From Cylicocyclus nassatus (taxonomy: Eukaryota; Nematoda; Chromadorea; Rhabditida; Strongylidae): DNA of 64,000 nt. Shown piece after piece: positions 23,797-32,713 of the stretch. The stretch is taken from positions 31,313,441 to 31,377,440 of the forward strand of contig CATQJL010000316.1 of NCBI GenBank assembly GCA_958299035.1. Reading direction: 5' to 3'. Each line of letters opens with the position of its first letter. Positions within the stretch are counted from its first letter, which is position 1. The notes below the pieces were generated by a model. It was not told the DNA's origin. It did no database searches and was given only the letters and a program-made list of their open reading frames with translations. A program made the position numbers and the translations under genes.

Positions 23797-26145
23797 CTTA
23801 GCCGTATTATTTCGTTCAAACACCGCCGAGAGCCAGACTCTTGAAAAAGCAGGTGAAAAGCGCTTTTCAAAATTTAACAGCTCATAACTTCCCGAGAATT
23901 GCATGAATCATGTTGCTTCTTCATAAATCAGATTCTTCTCATCAAGAGCTTTCAGGTATTATTTAGTATGTGGGGGCTTAGAGCTTTCTGCGACTTATGC
24001 CCGCGGGGTGAGACTTTTTACCACAAAGTCTCCCCTGGCGGCCTCCATCCAATACATTAAAGTGGGCTGAGGGAAGAATTTGTAATGAAAAGTCTCCGCT
24101 CACGAGCATAAGTCGTAAGTGGCCCTAAACCCCCATATATATCATATAATATCTTAAAGCTCTTGATGAAAAAATATAATCTATGAAGTCGCAACATGAT
24201 TCACGCAATTCTCAACACAGGTGCGATAAGGTGAGAATGACTCCTCCAGGGTGAAGGGGGTCACAGTGGCGCAACCCCTCCAGGGTGAAGGGTGTTTTAT
24301 TTGGTAAAGAAATCATAAAATGTCGACGGGGAAGGGGGGGGGAGCCATCATTTTTCCCAGTCAAAGTCATAATTTCCAATTCCTTACCATCACTGTTTGT
24401 CTTTTTTCTGAAATGTAAAGTGATACGCTGCTGGATCAGCATACAATTATATTTCTGACCAGCACCTTGTATTTTTTTACATTTCCTTTTCCCTTTTTTA
24501 AATCGCCCTGCTTGTTTTTGAATTACCATAGTTGATGTGCATGCGAACATTTGTTTCGGAAAGAGTTAGACAATTTTTGAGCATTTACGAATTTTTTTCA
24601 AAGAAGAAATTCGTAATTTCTGTAGATGAACAGCAACGTCAGCAAGGTGAATATTTTTAAAACCACCTTGTCTTCCGCTTTTAGAGAATTTATAGTTTGC
24701 CTGGAGTCTGTCGAAAAAGTGCCTGGTGAAGAGTGTGGGTAGTGATTTCTGGATATTTTCGAGTTTTTAGGATAGAAAAATCCGTAACTTCTAAAGATGG
24801 ACATCTTTCACGGCGAGATGGTCACCATTAGAACCGCATCGTTTTCCGCTCTCAGAAAATATACAGCATGTTTATGATCTCTTCAAAAAAAGTGCCTGGT
24901 GCAGGATGTGCATAGTGATTTTCGGGAATTTTTGAGTTTTCAGGATAAAAAAATCCGTGACTACTTCAGATATATAGCGGGTGCAAGGAAATAGTAACCA
25001 TCGGAACCGCCTCGTCCTCCGCTTTCAAGAAATATATGGTATATCTGGGATCCTTTCAAAAAGTGCCTGGGTGAAGGGTGTGCTTGGTGATTTTTGAAGA
25101 TACTCGATTTTTTCATAAAAAAAATTCATAACTTTTTTAGATGAACATCTTGTACGCCGTGATAGTCACCATTGGAACCGTCTTCTCCTCCGCTTTCAGA
25201 AAATATATACTTTGCCCGGGGTCCATCAGAAAAAGTGCCGGGTGAAGGGTGGGTGAGACTTTTATAATGGGAGTGCTCAAGTACAGGCTTTTTTACCATT
25301 GTAAAAAGGCGTCTACTTGAGCACTCCCATTATAAAAGTCTCGCCCACCCTTCACCCGGCACTTTTTCTGATGGACCCTGGGGCAAAGTACATATTTTCT
25401 GAAAGCGGAGGAGAAGACGGTTCCAATGGTGACTATCACGGCGTACAAGATATTTATCTTAAAAAGTTATGAATTTTTTATGATAAAAAATCGAGTATTT
25501 CCAAAAATCACCAAGCACACCCTTCACCCAGGCACTTTTTTGAAAGCATCTCAGACATGCTATATATTTTTTGAAAGTGGAGGACGAGGCGGTTCCGATG
25601 GTTACTATTTCCTTGCACAAGCTGTTCATCTGCAGTAGTCACGGATTTTTTTATCCTGAAAACTCGAAAATTCCCAGAAATCACTAGGCACATCTTTCAC
25701 CAGGCACGTTTTTAAACGGATCTCAAACATGCTGTATATTTTCTAATAACGAAGGATGAGGTGGTTCTAATGGTGACCACCTCGCTGTGAAAGATGTTTA
25801 TCTACAAAAGTTATGAATTTTTTTATGTCAAAAACTCGAAAATCTCCAGAAATCACTACTCACACCGTCACCAAGCACTTTTTTCAACAAACTCCTCCTT
25901 TCCTATACATTGGCAATTCCCGTACAAATATCTCCTGTGCTTAAACTTACCACTGTTGATTTTTTCTCGGCTTTTGGTGAAGAAGGTCACCTTGGTCCCG
26001 GCTCAGGGGTGAAGAGGGTGTGAGAAAAGTCTCACACTATCGCACCTCAAGAAGTTATGAGCTGTTGAATTTTAGAAAATGCCTTTTTACCTTCTTTTTC
26101 GAGACTCTGTTCTGTGGTGTTTAAAGGAATGGTACGGCTAAGATA
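23797..26145. repeat. Giant palindrome (~2.3 kb)
   Basis: Outer arms start GTATATCTTAGCCGTA (23797) and end with TACGGCTAAGATATAC (to ~26142), and share CAGCTCATAACTTC. The inner arms are nearly perfect at the centre: GAGACTTTTATAATGGGAGT ... and its complement meet at ~25256-25345 around TTTTTTAC-CATT-GTAAAAA. Each inner arm contains about four ~172-bp degenerate units. A separate hairpin (CGAGAATTGCATGAATCATG ... complement, ~23893-24220) lies inside the left arm. No coding is recognised. It interrupts the Helitron. Confidence 0.85.
24600..25245. repeat. Four ~172-bp subrepeats in the palindrome left arm
   Basis: Units begin with an AAATTCGTAA / AAATCCGTAAC / AAATCCGTGAC / AAATTCATAAC motif near 24606, 24777, 24949 and 25122. 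Each continues through a TAGATGAACATC-like block, a GTCACCATTGGAACCG block, a CCGCTTTCAGAAAATATA block and AAAGTGCCTGGTGAAGG. The mirror set occupies ~25360-25900. Confidence 0.75.
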
Positions 26146-26149
26146 TACA

Positions 26150-26600
26150 GTGAACGCCAAAAAGTTGCGGACAAGCCTTCCTCCCTTTTTCATCGCTCTT
26201 TTTCAGAGAGAAAACAAGGATGAAAAAATGTAGTATTTGCAGAAAAAATGTAATAATTGCATGAAGTATAGAGCTCTTCAAAATCTACAATCTACACTTT
26301 GAGTTTTTTGAGAAACACATGTTCTAAAAATCTTAAAAACCTTTTTCTTAAAAAAATCCGAAAATGACCGCGTCACAATGTCGCGGACAATAATTCTTCG
26401 AACGCAAAAATATTCTTTTGAGTCCTATTTTGAAGCGGAAACACGAGTTTTCCGAACGGGTAAGCATACTACTATAAAGAGCTCGTTAAGAACTACACAC
26501 TGGTTGTGGTTGCTTCCCCAGAAAACGCAAGCTTGAGTTTTATTTTAGTTTATTCAAAAAACAACTTCTAATTTCCTTTATCAAGCCAAATTTCTTCACA
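26150..26600. other. No gene; possible solo Tc1-like end
   Basis: ACAGTGAACGCCAAAAAGTT near 26149 resembles a Tc1-type terminus, and a partly similar GTCGCGGACAATAA block lies near 26385. No clean inverted partner or coding sequence is visible. Confidence 0.35.
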
Positions 26601-26879
26601 CGGAAACTTGTTCAAGACATCCCAACAAAGCCGTCTGGATAAAATGGATGCTCTTTGCCATCCTCTATGCATCGGACATGTGCTGATGAGTTTCTTAGCT
26701 GAGAATAGCCCTTGGCAGTGCTTGCACATGACCCCACCTGCACCTCACCACTGACTTGTACCGCTTTGCAGGTTGTAACTCGGCCGCCAGACACTATAAG
26801 AGTCTGCAAGTAAATTCATTCGAAAAAGCGTGAGTTCCTGGACACGATGATATGCAAATGAATTGAGTTTAGGAAATTT

Positions 26880-28200
26880 CAGAGATTTTGGCGTACATGT
26901 TCACGATGAATTGCTGAAATAGTTGGCGCATTTGACGACATAATTAAAAGACGTGGATCTTATCATCATGCGATGCGCATAGAAATCCACAGCCGATACC
27001 TTCTCGTTGATGGGGCAACGGTGTTAGATTTTTCTTCCATAGTTTGAAATGATACCCGATTATACCATCCCACAACATGAGAGTGTACTGCAGGGCATCC
27101 TACGACCTATGGATTTCAGGGATGCGCTGCAACGTTTCGCAATGTTTTTGAATGAAAATGTCGCGCCTATCGTAGTCGTCGCCGATCAAGACCACCGTCA
27201 TTTCGCTTACAAATGGAGCGTTGAAGCGTCGTTCATGCTGACCAGTCTTGTCAGCACGGATAATGACCTTATACTCGTCTGTAGACATTCTCAGGTTGAT
27301 CTTGAAGTCGTTCACCAGTTTGTTGTACTCATACAGCATTTTTTGCAGCTCTAGCACGACGTCCGGCCTTGTGCCACCGATGATGCCACAACGTTGATCC
27401 GCTTGCAATTGTTCGTCGCAGACAAAGTACAGTTGCAAGAACTTGGAACTATTATTGTCATGAGGAAGCAGGGATCCAGTTCTATGATAGATCTGCCTTT
27501 GCACTTTGAACTTCGGTACAAAGCCTTGTTCCTCAACGTCGGCCGTGGCAATGTGCCGAAGGTCGTCATCTGGAAGCACGCATTGTACTTCCTGATGTTC
27601 TGCAAGAAATGCCTGGACACAGCACTAGTGCCGGACATGTATGAGCGAAGCGGCTCGGGCGGCTCACGTAGGGGCGGAAGGTCGGCTTTGCCGCTGGAAC
27701 AGCACATGCCAAATGGTTCGGCTCTGAACTTTCTGGCTTGACACTTGCCACATACGACATCCATATAATCAGTACCTTCGGATGGGTCGGGTAGTTAACC
27801 TGGGCAACGTGATTTAGTGCCGCCAGGTGAGAATCTACTCGCCTTGTTGTCGGTCAAGTGCGGACTTGTCGCGCAGATCACGTTCGAGCCTAACTGAATG
27901 CGCTGCACCAGTTTCCACTCTTCGTGAAACTTCAATCCTCATTCGGCTGCTGTGTGTCGAACAGCGAGAGTCGAAACTCTCGCTGTTCAGCCGTCTCCTG
28001 AGATCTGGCTTCAGCATGTCTCGCTCGATTGTCGAGTCGAGATTCGCCCTGTTCAGCCGTCTCTTGAGACCTGGCTTCAGCTCTTCTCGCTCGGTCGTCG
28101 TCAAGTCGAGATGTGCGCTCTTCAGCCGTCTCCTGAGATCTGGCTTCGGCGTGTCTCGCTCGGTCGTCGTCGAGCGAGCGAGACAATACGCTGTTCTAGC
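26880..28200 (-). pseudogene. Helitron N-terminal region, broken
   Basis: Read on the minus strand: three or four RARxAEARSQETAE(Q/E) repeats (~27.93-28.19 kb), which are common near the start of animal Helitron proteins; a Cys-rich stretch VVCGKCQARKF ... EPFGMCCSSGK, LPPLREPPEPLRS and RKYNACFQMTTFG (27.35-27.76 kb); then QIYHRTGSLLPHD, IIRADKTGQHERRFNAP and IQKHCETLQRIPEIHRS (27.1-27.58 kb). Frame changes separate these parts; fragments reading like VSAVDFYAHRMMIR extend to ~26.88 kb. Confidence 0.85.
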
Positions 28201-28745
28201 GTTTGCGTCGCTCTCGCTTCTGCCATTCTAGCTCAATTGCCTTCCAATCGATCCAGGCGCTGCTCTGAGGTCTCAACCTCTCTTTGATTCTGACCCTCTT
28301 GGTGTTGGGGTCTACTCTTCCAATGGATACATCTTCTTAGGTGGCATTCTGCGCTATTTGGAAAATTACTCTTTGCAATAAACGAACACTAAACAGACAC
28401 TTAGTGCTAGCAAAGGTGATCGTTCTATCGGGTGATGGGCATTGGACCCGGTGGATTGTCCGCTAGCTTGAAGTGACTTAGTGAATAACTGACGCTTGGC
28501 TTGACCGCCTTCTATACCGTTTTGGGGCGGGGCGGGGCGAGCGCTGTGATTGGTCACATCGACACGAGGGTGTGAGGGGGGGGGGGGGAAGCGGGATAGA
28601 CTGTGACTTCATAGTGACGTCATAGTATATCGCCGCACATCAGGTTCCTCAAACTTGGGTAATCAAACCAGACTTTGATTGGTTTTATTACTCAGTTTTG
28701 AGGTGCATAAGCTGATTTAATAATCCCACCCATCCTTCTGTTACT
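28200..28745. other. No gene; G-rich tract
   Basis: Between Helitron and dispersed repeat. A run of ~14 G lies at ~28575-28588 and a GGGGCGGGGCGGGGCGAGCG tract at ~28523. These would give strong G-quadruplex potential on the plus strand, which is computable but not shown here. Confidence 0.4.
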
Positions 28746-28749
28746 TTCA

Positions 28750-29160
28750 TAATCAATTAATGTAACCTTCGTATTTAGCATGCTCGATTAGCCCCCTGTG
28801 CTAGCTCCCAGGCCCACAATTCAAACATTGCAAAAAATCGATAAAATCGATAAAGGTCATCGATAGTTCCAAAAACTAATACTGTAATCGTAATCAGCGT
28901 GCTCACATACCCCCCCCCCCAGTCCCGTAGCTTGAACTTTAAAGAAAATCGATAAAATCTAATGGATAATTTCAAAACCCAATATTGTATTTGTGATCAG
29001 CATGCTCGATAAGGAAAAGTAGCCTATGACACGCTCCCCGCACCGAAGTATATGTGTGCCAAGTTTGATCCGAATCGGTTGAGAAATAAAAAAGTTTTTA
29101 TTCCGCATATATGTACAGGCAGACAGACAGACAAACAAACAAACATTCAACTCTATATAT
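28750..29160 (-). repeat. AGCATGCTGATTA dispersed repeat, second copy
   Basis: On the minus strand it starts with a TGTTTGTTTGTCTGTCTGTC tract, then CCGAATAAAAA-like (GCGGAATAAAAAC), GATTCGGATCAAACTTGGCA, ATAGGCTACTTTTC and several GAGCATGCTGAT/GCACGCTGATTAC motifs between ATCGATTTT runs. It is the counterpart of 11.66-12.17 kb and directly abuts the truncated RTE element. Confidence 0.65.
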
Positions 29161-29235
29161 AAGATGGTCCATCTTGTCAATTCGCACGAGATCCTATCAC
29201 CTCGACTGGGCATCCTACGAGTACGCCCTCCACAT

Positions 29236-30161
29236 CAGAAGACCATGCAGCTGACGAATCAAAACTAGATGTTTTCTACGAAGATGTGGAGGAGGTCGTC
29301 CGCAACGAGAAGTCCTTTTACAAGTTTGTTGTGGGCGACTTCAACGCGAAAATCGGGATGCCACTGGAAAATTATTATAGGATCAGGAAGTTTGGATATG
29401 GGCTCCGGAACGAAAACGGCAACCTTCTTGTTGGGCTTCTCTTCGCCGCACGACTTTTCCATGGAAATTCCATCTTTATGAAGAAAGAACATCGCCGGTG
29501 GACATGGGAATCGCTGAATGGAACGACTCATGCGGAGATCGACCACATTCTCACCAACCGAAGGTGGAGCTTGCTCAATGTCTCAGTAGTTCCATCCTTC
29601 TGCAGTGGCTCCGATCACCGCCTCCTTCGAGCAAAGGTACGATTCAGTCGAAGGCTGGAAAAGAAGGTCTGCCACAGTGCCGCAAGAAGGAAGAATGTCG
29701 TTTATGACGGTAACAGGATGGAGGAGCTCATATCAAGTTGTGACTGGCCCATCGAGGAGGACCCAACGTACGACTACGACCGGCTTTTGAAAGGATTGCG
29801 AGCCTGCGAAGAGTACGCCTCAGTGACTTGCGACAAGAACGTGGAACGCTGCCGAAAGGACCTCTGTGATTATCACATATCGCTGGTTGCACTATTAAAC
29901 GAAGACGGGACTCCGACTTCTTCCCGATACAAGATGGAATCTATCGCGAAGAACTTTTATACCAACTTCTTCCGCTCGTCAACACCCGCGCCGATGCCCA
30001 TTGTTCCCACTGGAAAAGGACCAACACGAATTCTACCTGCTGAAGTGCGCACAGCGATTCAAACCATGAAGAGTCCACGGCTCCAGGACCAGACCATTTT
30101 TCCGTCGAGTTTTTGCGAGCTAGAGGACAACGTTTACACGAGATTCTCACGTTGCACCTAA
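29236..30161 (+). pseudogene. RTE endonuclease C-terminal half plus linker
   Basis: An open stretch from 29286 includes [14 protein letters not shown] (the GDFNA motif of exonuclease-endonuclease-phosphatase enzymes), then [13 protein letters not shown] and [16 protein letters not shown] (the SDH box). In intact RTE elements this domain nicks target DNA for target-primed reverse transcription. The N-terminal catalytic part is missing through 5' truncation, and a one-base shift lies near 29235. Confidence 0.85.
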
Positions 30162-31518
30162 CATCTTACCTTCAGAAGGAAAGGATTCCCTACCAGTGGA
30201 GAACATCAAGAACCGTCTTTCTTTTTAAGAAGGGTGAACGGGAAGACCTTCGGAACTACCGTCCAATATGCCTGCTGAGTGTGCTGTATAAGTTTTTCAC
30301 TAAGATTATCCTCGCTCGCATATCTAGGACACTGGATGAAGCCCGACCCCAAGAAGAAGCTGGATTTCGCAAAGGAGCTGCATGGACCACATCCAGACGG
30401 TTTCGAGGGTTATAGAAGTCTGTCGGGAATACCAACTGCCTCTTGTCCTAACCTTTGTCAACTATGAGAAAGCCTTTGACAGCGTCGAAACCAGCGCCGT
30501 CCTGTCTGCGCTAGTCGATCAAGGAGTGGACCCAGGACGTGAGGACGTTAGCCGACTGCTACAAGGACTGTACAACAACGATGCAGCTGTTCCATCGCCC
30601 CCTGACCATACCAATCGGGAAGGGGGTCCGACAAGGCGACACAATCTCGCCGAAGCTGTTCACCGCGGCCTTGCAGTAGCTGATGAAGTCACTGGACTGG
30701 GACGAGAGAGGCATACGAGTTGATGGGAGATTCCTGTCCAATCTTTGTTTTGCGGACGACATCGTTCTCTTTTCGAGCAGTATCACTGAAGCAGAGACGA
30801 TGCTGAAGGAACTGAACGAAGTAAAAGAAGATCGGATTGCGGATTAATCGGAAGAAGACTCAGTTCATGAAGGACGCCCTTTGCGAAGAAATGGAATTGG
30901 AAGGCACCCCTATTATGGAGACGTCTTCCTACGTGTATCTCGGACGTTCGATGAACATGGAGAACGACTTGAGGGAAGAACTTAACAGGAGAAGAAGAGT
31001 AGCCTGGGCCGCCTTCGGGCCTTTGAAGGAAGCCACCGACCAACTGACGGACCCGGACCTTCGTGCCCACCTGTTCGACTCAACCGTTCTCCCGGCGCTC
31101 TGTTACACAGCTGAGAATTGGGATGACACCGTAGCCACTTCGAAAGCTTTAATGACCACCCACAGAGCGCTAAAGCGTAGTCTTCTGAAGATGACCAGAC
31201 ACAAACAACATCTCGTCAGACCTTCGCAGTACGGATATGAGGAAAATGTCCCGTCTTCGTGACCCAGCGGATTACGTTGCGAAAGCGAAACACCGATGGG
31301 CCGGTCACATTATGAGAAGAACAGACGACGGATGGACACTAAGAACATTGGAGTGGATTCCTCGCGAAGCAAAACGTCCCCGAGGAAAACCTCCAACAAG
31401 ATGGGCAGACGTGTTCGTGGAACGGATGGACCAGCTGAGAAATCAGCTGGATACGATTTTTGCACATGGAACTCGTGGACGCAGCCACACGTCAGCCAAG
31501 AAGATCGTGGATGTCTGA
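30113..31518 (+). pseudogene. RTE reverse transcriptase and C-terminal tail
   Basis: RT boxes in order over several frames: WRTSRTVFLFKKGEREDLRN then YRPICLLSVLYK, TFVNYEKAFDSVE, and LCFADDIVLFSS (30734-30779; catalytic FADD intact), followed by NRKKTQFM, SSYVYLGRSMNMENDLREEL and the tail RLRDPADYVAKAKHRWAGHI. At least three frameshifts lie between 30160 and 31240. The tail RPRGKPPTRWADVFVERMDQ is characteristic of strongylid RTE elements. Confidence 0.87.
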
Positions 31519-31699
31519 AGCGAGAGAAAGGGAGAAATGGAAACTTCTGAGCTGGGGTCCGCACGTCACGTGGAGCTGGGGCCCGCACGTCACGTGAAAC
31601 CGGGCCATTTAAGTAATCTAAGTAAGTAAAAATTCTCATTATTAGTAAGTGAAAAAACTTAGGTAGCTCTTGAGAAGAAAATTTGCGAAAAGGGAAGTC

Positions 31700-31860
31700 A
31701 GCTGTGCTTTCCCCTCTCGACTTTCATTCCCCCCCCTCTCCTCCAGGGATTTCTTGAACAGTGGGTGTTCGCCATTACCACCTTCACTTTTGGCACCCAG
31801 TGGTAGCTGAGAACACCCTCACTTTTATGGTACCCGGATCGCCCTATCGAACCTCTGTTT
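31700..31860 (-). repeat. Short dispersed repeat, partner of 23.16-23.29 kb
   Basis: The minus strand contains GGGCGATCCGGGTACCATAA, GTGAGGGTGTTCTCAGCTAC and GCCAAAAGTGAAGG, then a G-rich end, matching the 23.2 kb copy in block order. Confidence 0.55.
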
Positions 31861-31984
31861 TGGATTAAAATAACTCTAAAGAAGATTAGCAAGTCTGAGA
31901 AGTGATTTATGCCCACCATGTTCCACAAGATAATAGTTTTCCCATAGCTTAAACTTCTTCCATGCTTCTCGGTGGTGTCCTACT

Positions 31985-32136
31985 GCATTTATTTATTTAT
32001 TTATTTATTACGCCAAAGGCGCGCTACAAAAGCAAATTAGTAACTAGCAGATGAGAGAAAAAACCAGTGTCAGAACTCAAACAACAGAAAAGGTACTACA
32101 GCAAATTTTATCGAATAAGGACATTCGTCGATCTAT
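31985..32136 (-). mobile_element. CR1-like element, 3' terminus with (TAAA)n
   Basis: The minus strand reads CTTTTGTAGCGCGCCTTTGG, then CGTAATAAATAAATAAATAA: a non-LTR 3' UTR end with a TAAA microsatellite tail. I infer it is the 3' end of the CR1-like element at 42.74-45.8 kb, cut from it by the BEL/Pao insertion. Orientation, order and the flanking 14-bp duplication all agree. Confidence 0.7.
32123..32136. repeat. Left target-site duplication (14 bp)
   Basis: ATTCGTCGATCTAT lies directly outside the left LTR and recurs directly outside the right LTR at 42726-42739. Depending on whether a shared terminal A belongs to the LTR, the duplication is 13 or 14 bp. Confidence 0.75.
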
Positions 32137-32472
32137 ATCGCGGAGCGATCGCAAATATGTAAGCGACGCCTGGGAACGGCCGGCATGAGATGCTGCCTGA
32201 CCGCTATCATGCCGCGATCTAACAACAAGCGAGAAACGGTACTAAAAGGGCATGATGAAGCCGAGGGAACATTCTTGCAACATTCTTTCTTGCCTCGGTA
32301 CGCTGCTCGACGCCGGCTCACGCTTCACCGCCTTCCACGCGTCTTGGGATAGCTGGTATCCTTGATCATTGTTTTATCTGGTTACTGTATTGCAGTTATT
32401 TTATCTGTCTATATTGTAGTTTCCGATATCCGATAAACGAATACGCTAATCTGTGTGTCAATCAGCCAATTA
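32137..32472 (+). repeat. BEL/Pao 5' LTR
   Basis: Starts ATCGCGGAGCGATCGCAAAT and ends GTCAATCAGCCAATTA. 336 bp, same length and apparently the same sequence as 42391-42726. It lacks the common TG..CA ends. It should hold the element promoter; no convincing TATA box was assigned. Confidence 0.9.
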
Positions 32473-32474
32473 TA

Positions 32475-32486
32475 TGGTGCATCGGC
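32475..32486 (+). promoter_or_regulatory. Primer binding site, tRNA-Gly type
   Basis: TGGTGCATCGGC begins two bases after the 5' LTR. It complements the 3' end of metazoan tRNA-Gly(GCC) (..GCCGATGCA plus CCA) over 12 nt, as recalled from the C. elegans tRNA; the match ends at TAAAAC. This would prime minus-strand DNA synthesis. Confidence 0.7.
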
Positions 32487-32713
32487 TAAAACGGAAACAG
32501 GTAAGATTCAATTGCTAAGCTTTGCATGCAATTCCGCCTTGCTTATTGCACCGTAGTACTTGGAATCATTACAACCGCGTTTTTGGCCTAACTATTCATA
32601 CGCGGTCCTGAACTCTCAATTCACTCGGTCATTAGCGAGCATTCAATTTGTACGCTGAATCATCCTTTATTGTACAAGTATCATTTTTTACGCCAATTAC
32701 GCTTTTCTGAAAA

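Larger units (their letters stand above)
20240..28200 (-). mobile_element. Decayed Helitron, split by a palindromic insertion
   Basis: Minus-strand fragments in the correct order for a Helitron Rep/helicase protein: N-terminal RSQETAEQ repeats (~27.9-28.2 kb), zinc-finger and Helitron-like N-domain (~26.88-27.76 kb), Rep catalytic domain (~22.3-23.17 kb) and Pif1-type helicase (20.24-21.5 kb). Frameshifts and stops interrupt every part, so it is not active. Sequence from ~23.17 to ~26.88 kb is not Helitron coding and includes the giant palindrome. The 5' TC and 3' CTRR termini could not be placed with confidence. Confidence 0.85.
29161..31632 (+). mobile_element. RTE-type non-LTR retrotransposon, 5'-truncated and frameshifted
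   Basis: Carries the 3' part of an endonuclease domain, a reverse transcriptase, the C-terminal tail and a 3' UTR. The 3' UTR holds two tandem copies of GAGCTGGGGYCCGCACGTCA (31548-31600) and ends in a TAAGTAAG-type tail at ~31630. Reading frames are interrupted at several points (for example near 29236, 30110-30160, 30410, 30720 and 31240), so this copy is dead. It is the same family as the fragment at 19.79-20.09 kb. Confidence 0.88.

Noticed and set aside
24212..24550. 112-codon minus-strand open frame
   Set aside because: It lies within the giant palindrome; Lys-rich composition reflects A-rich repeat DNA and no domain is visible.
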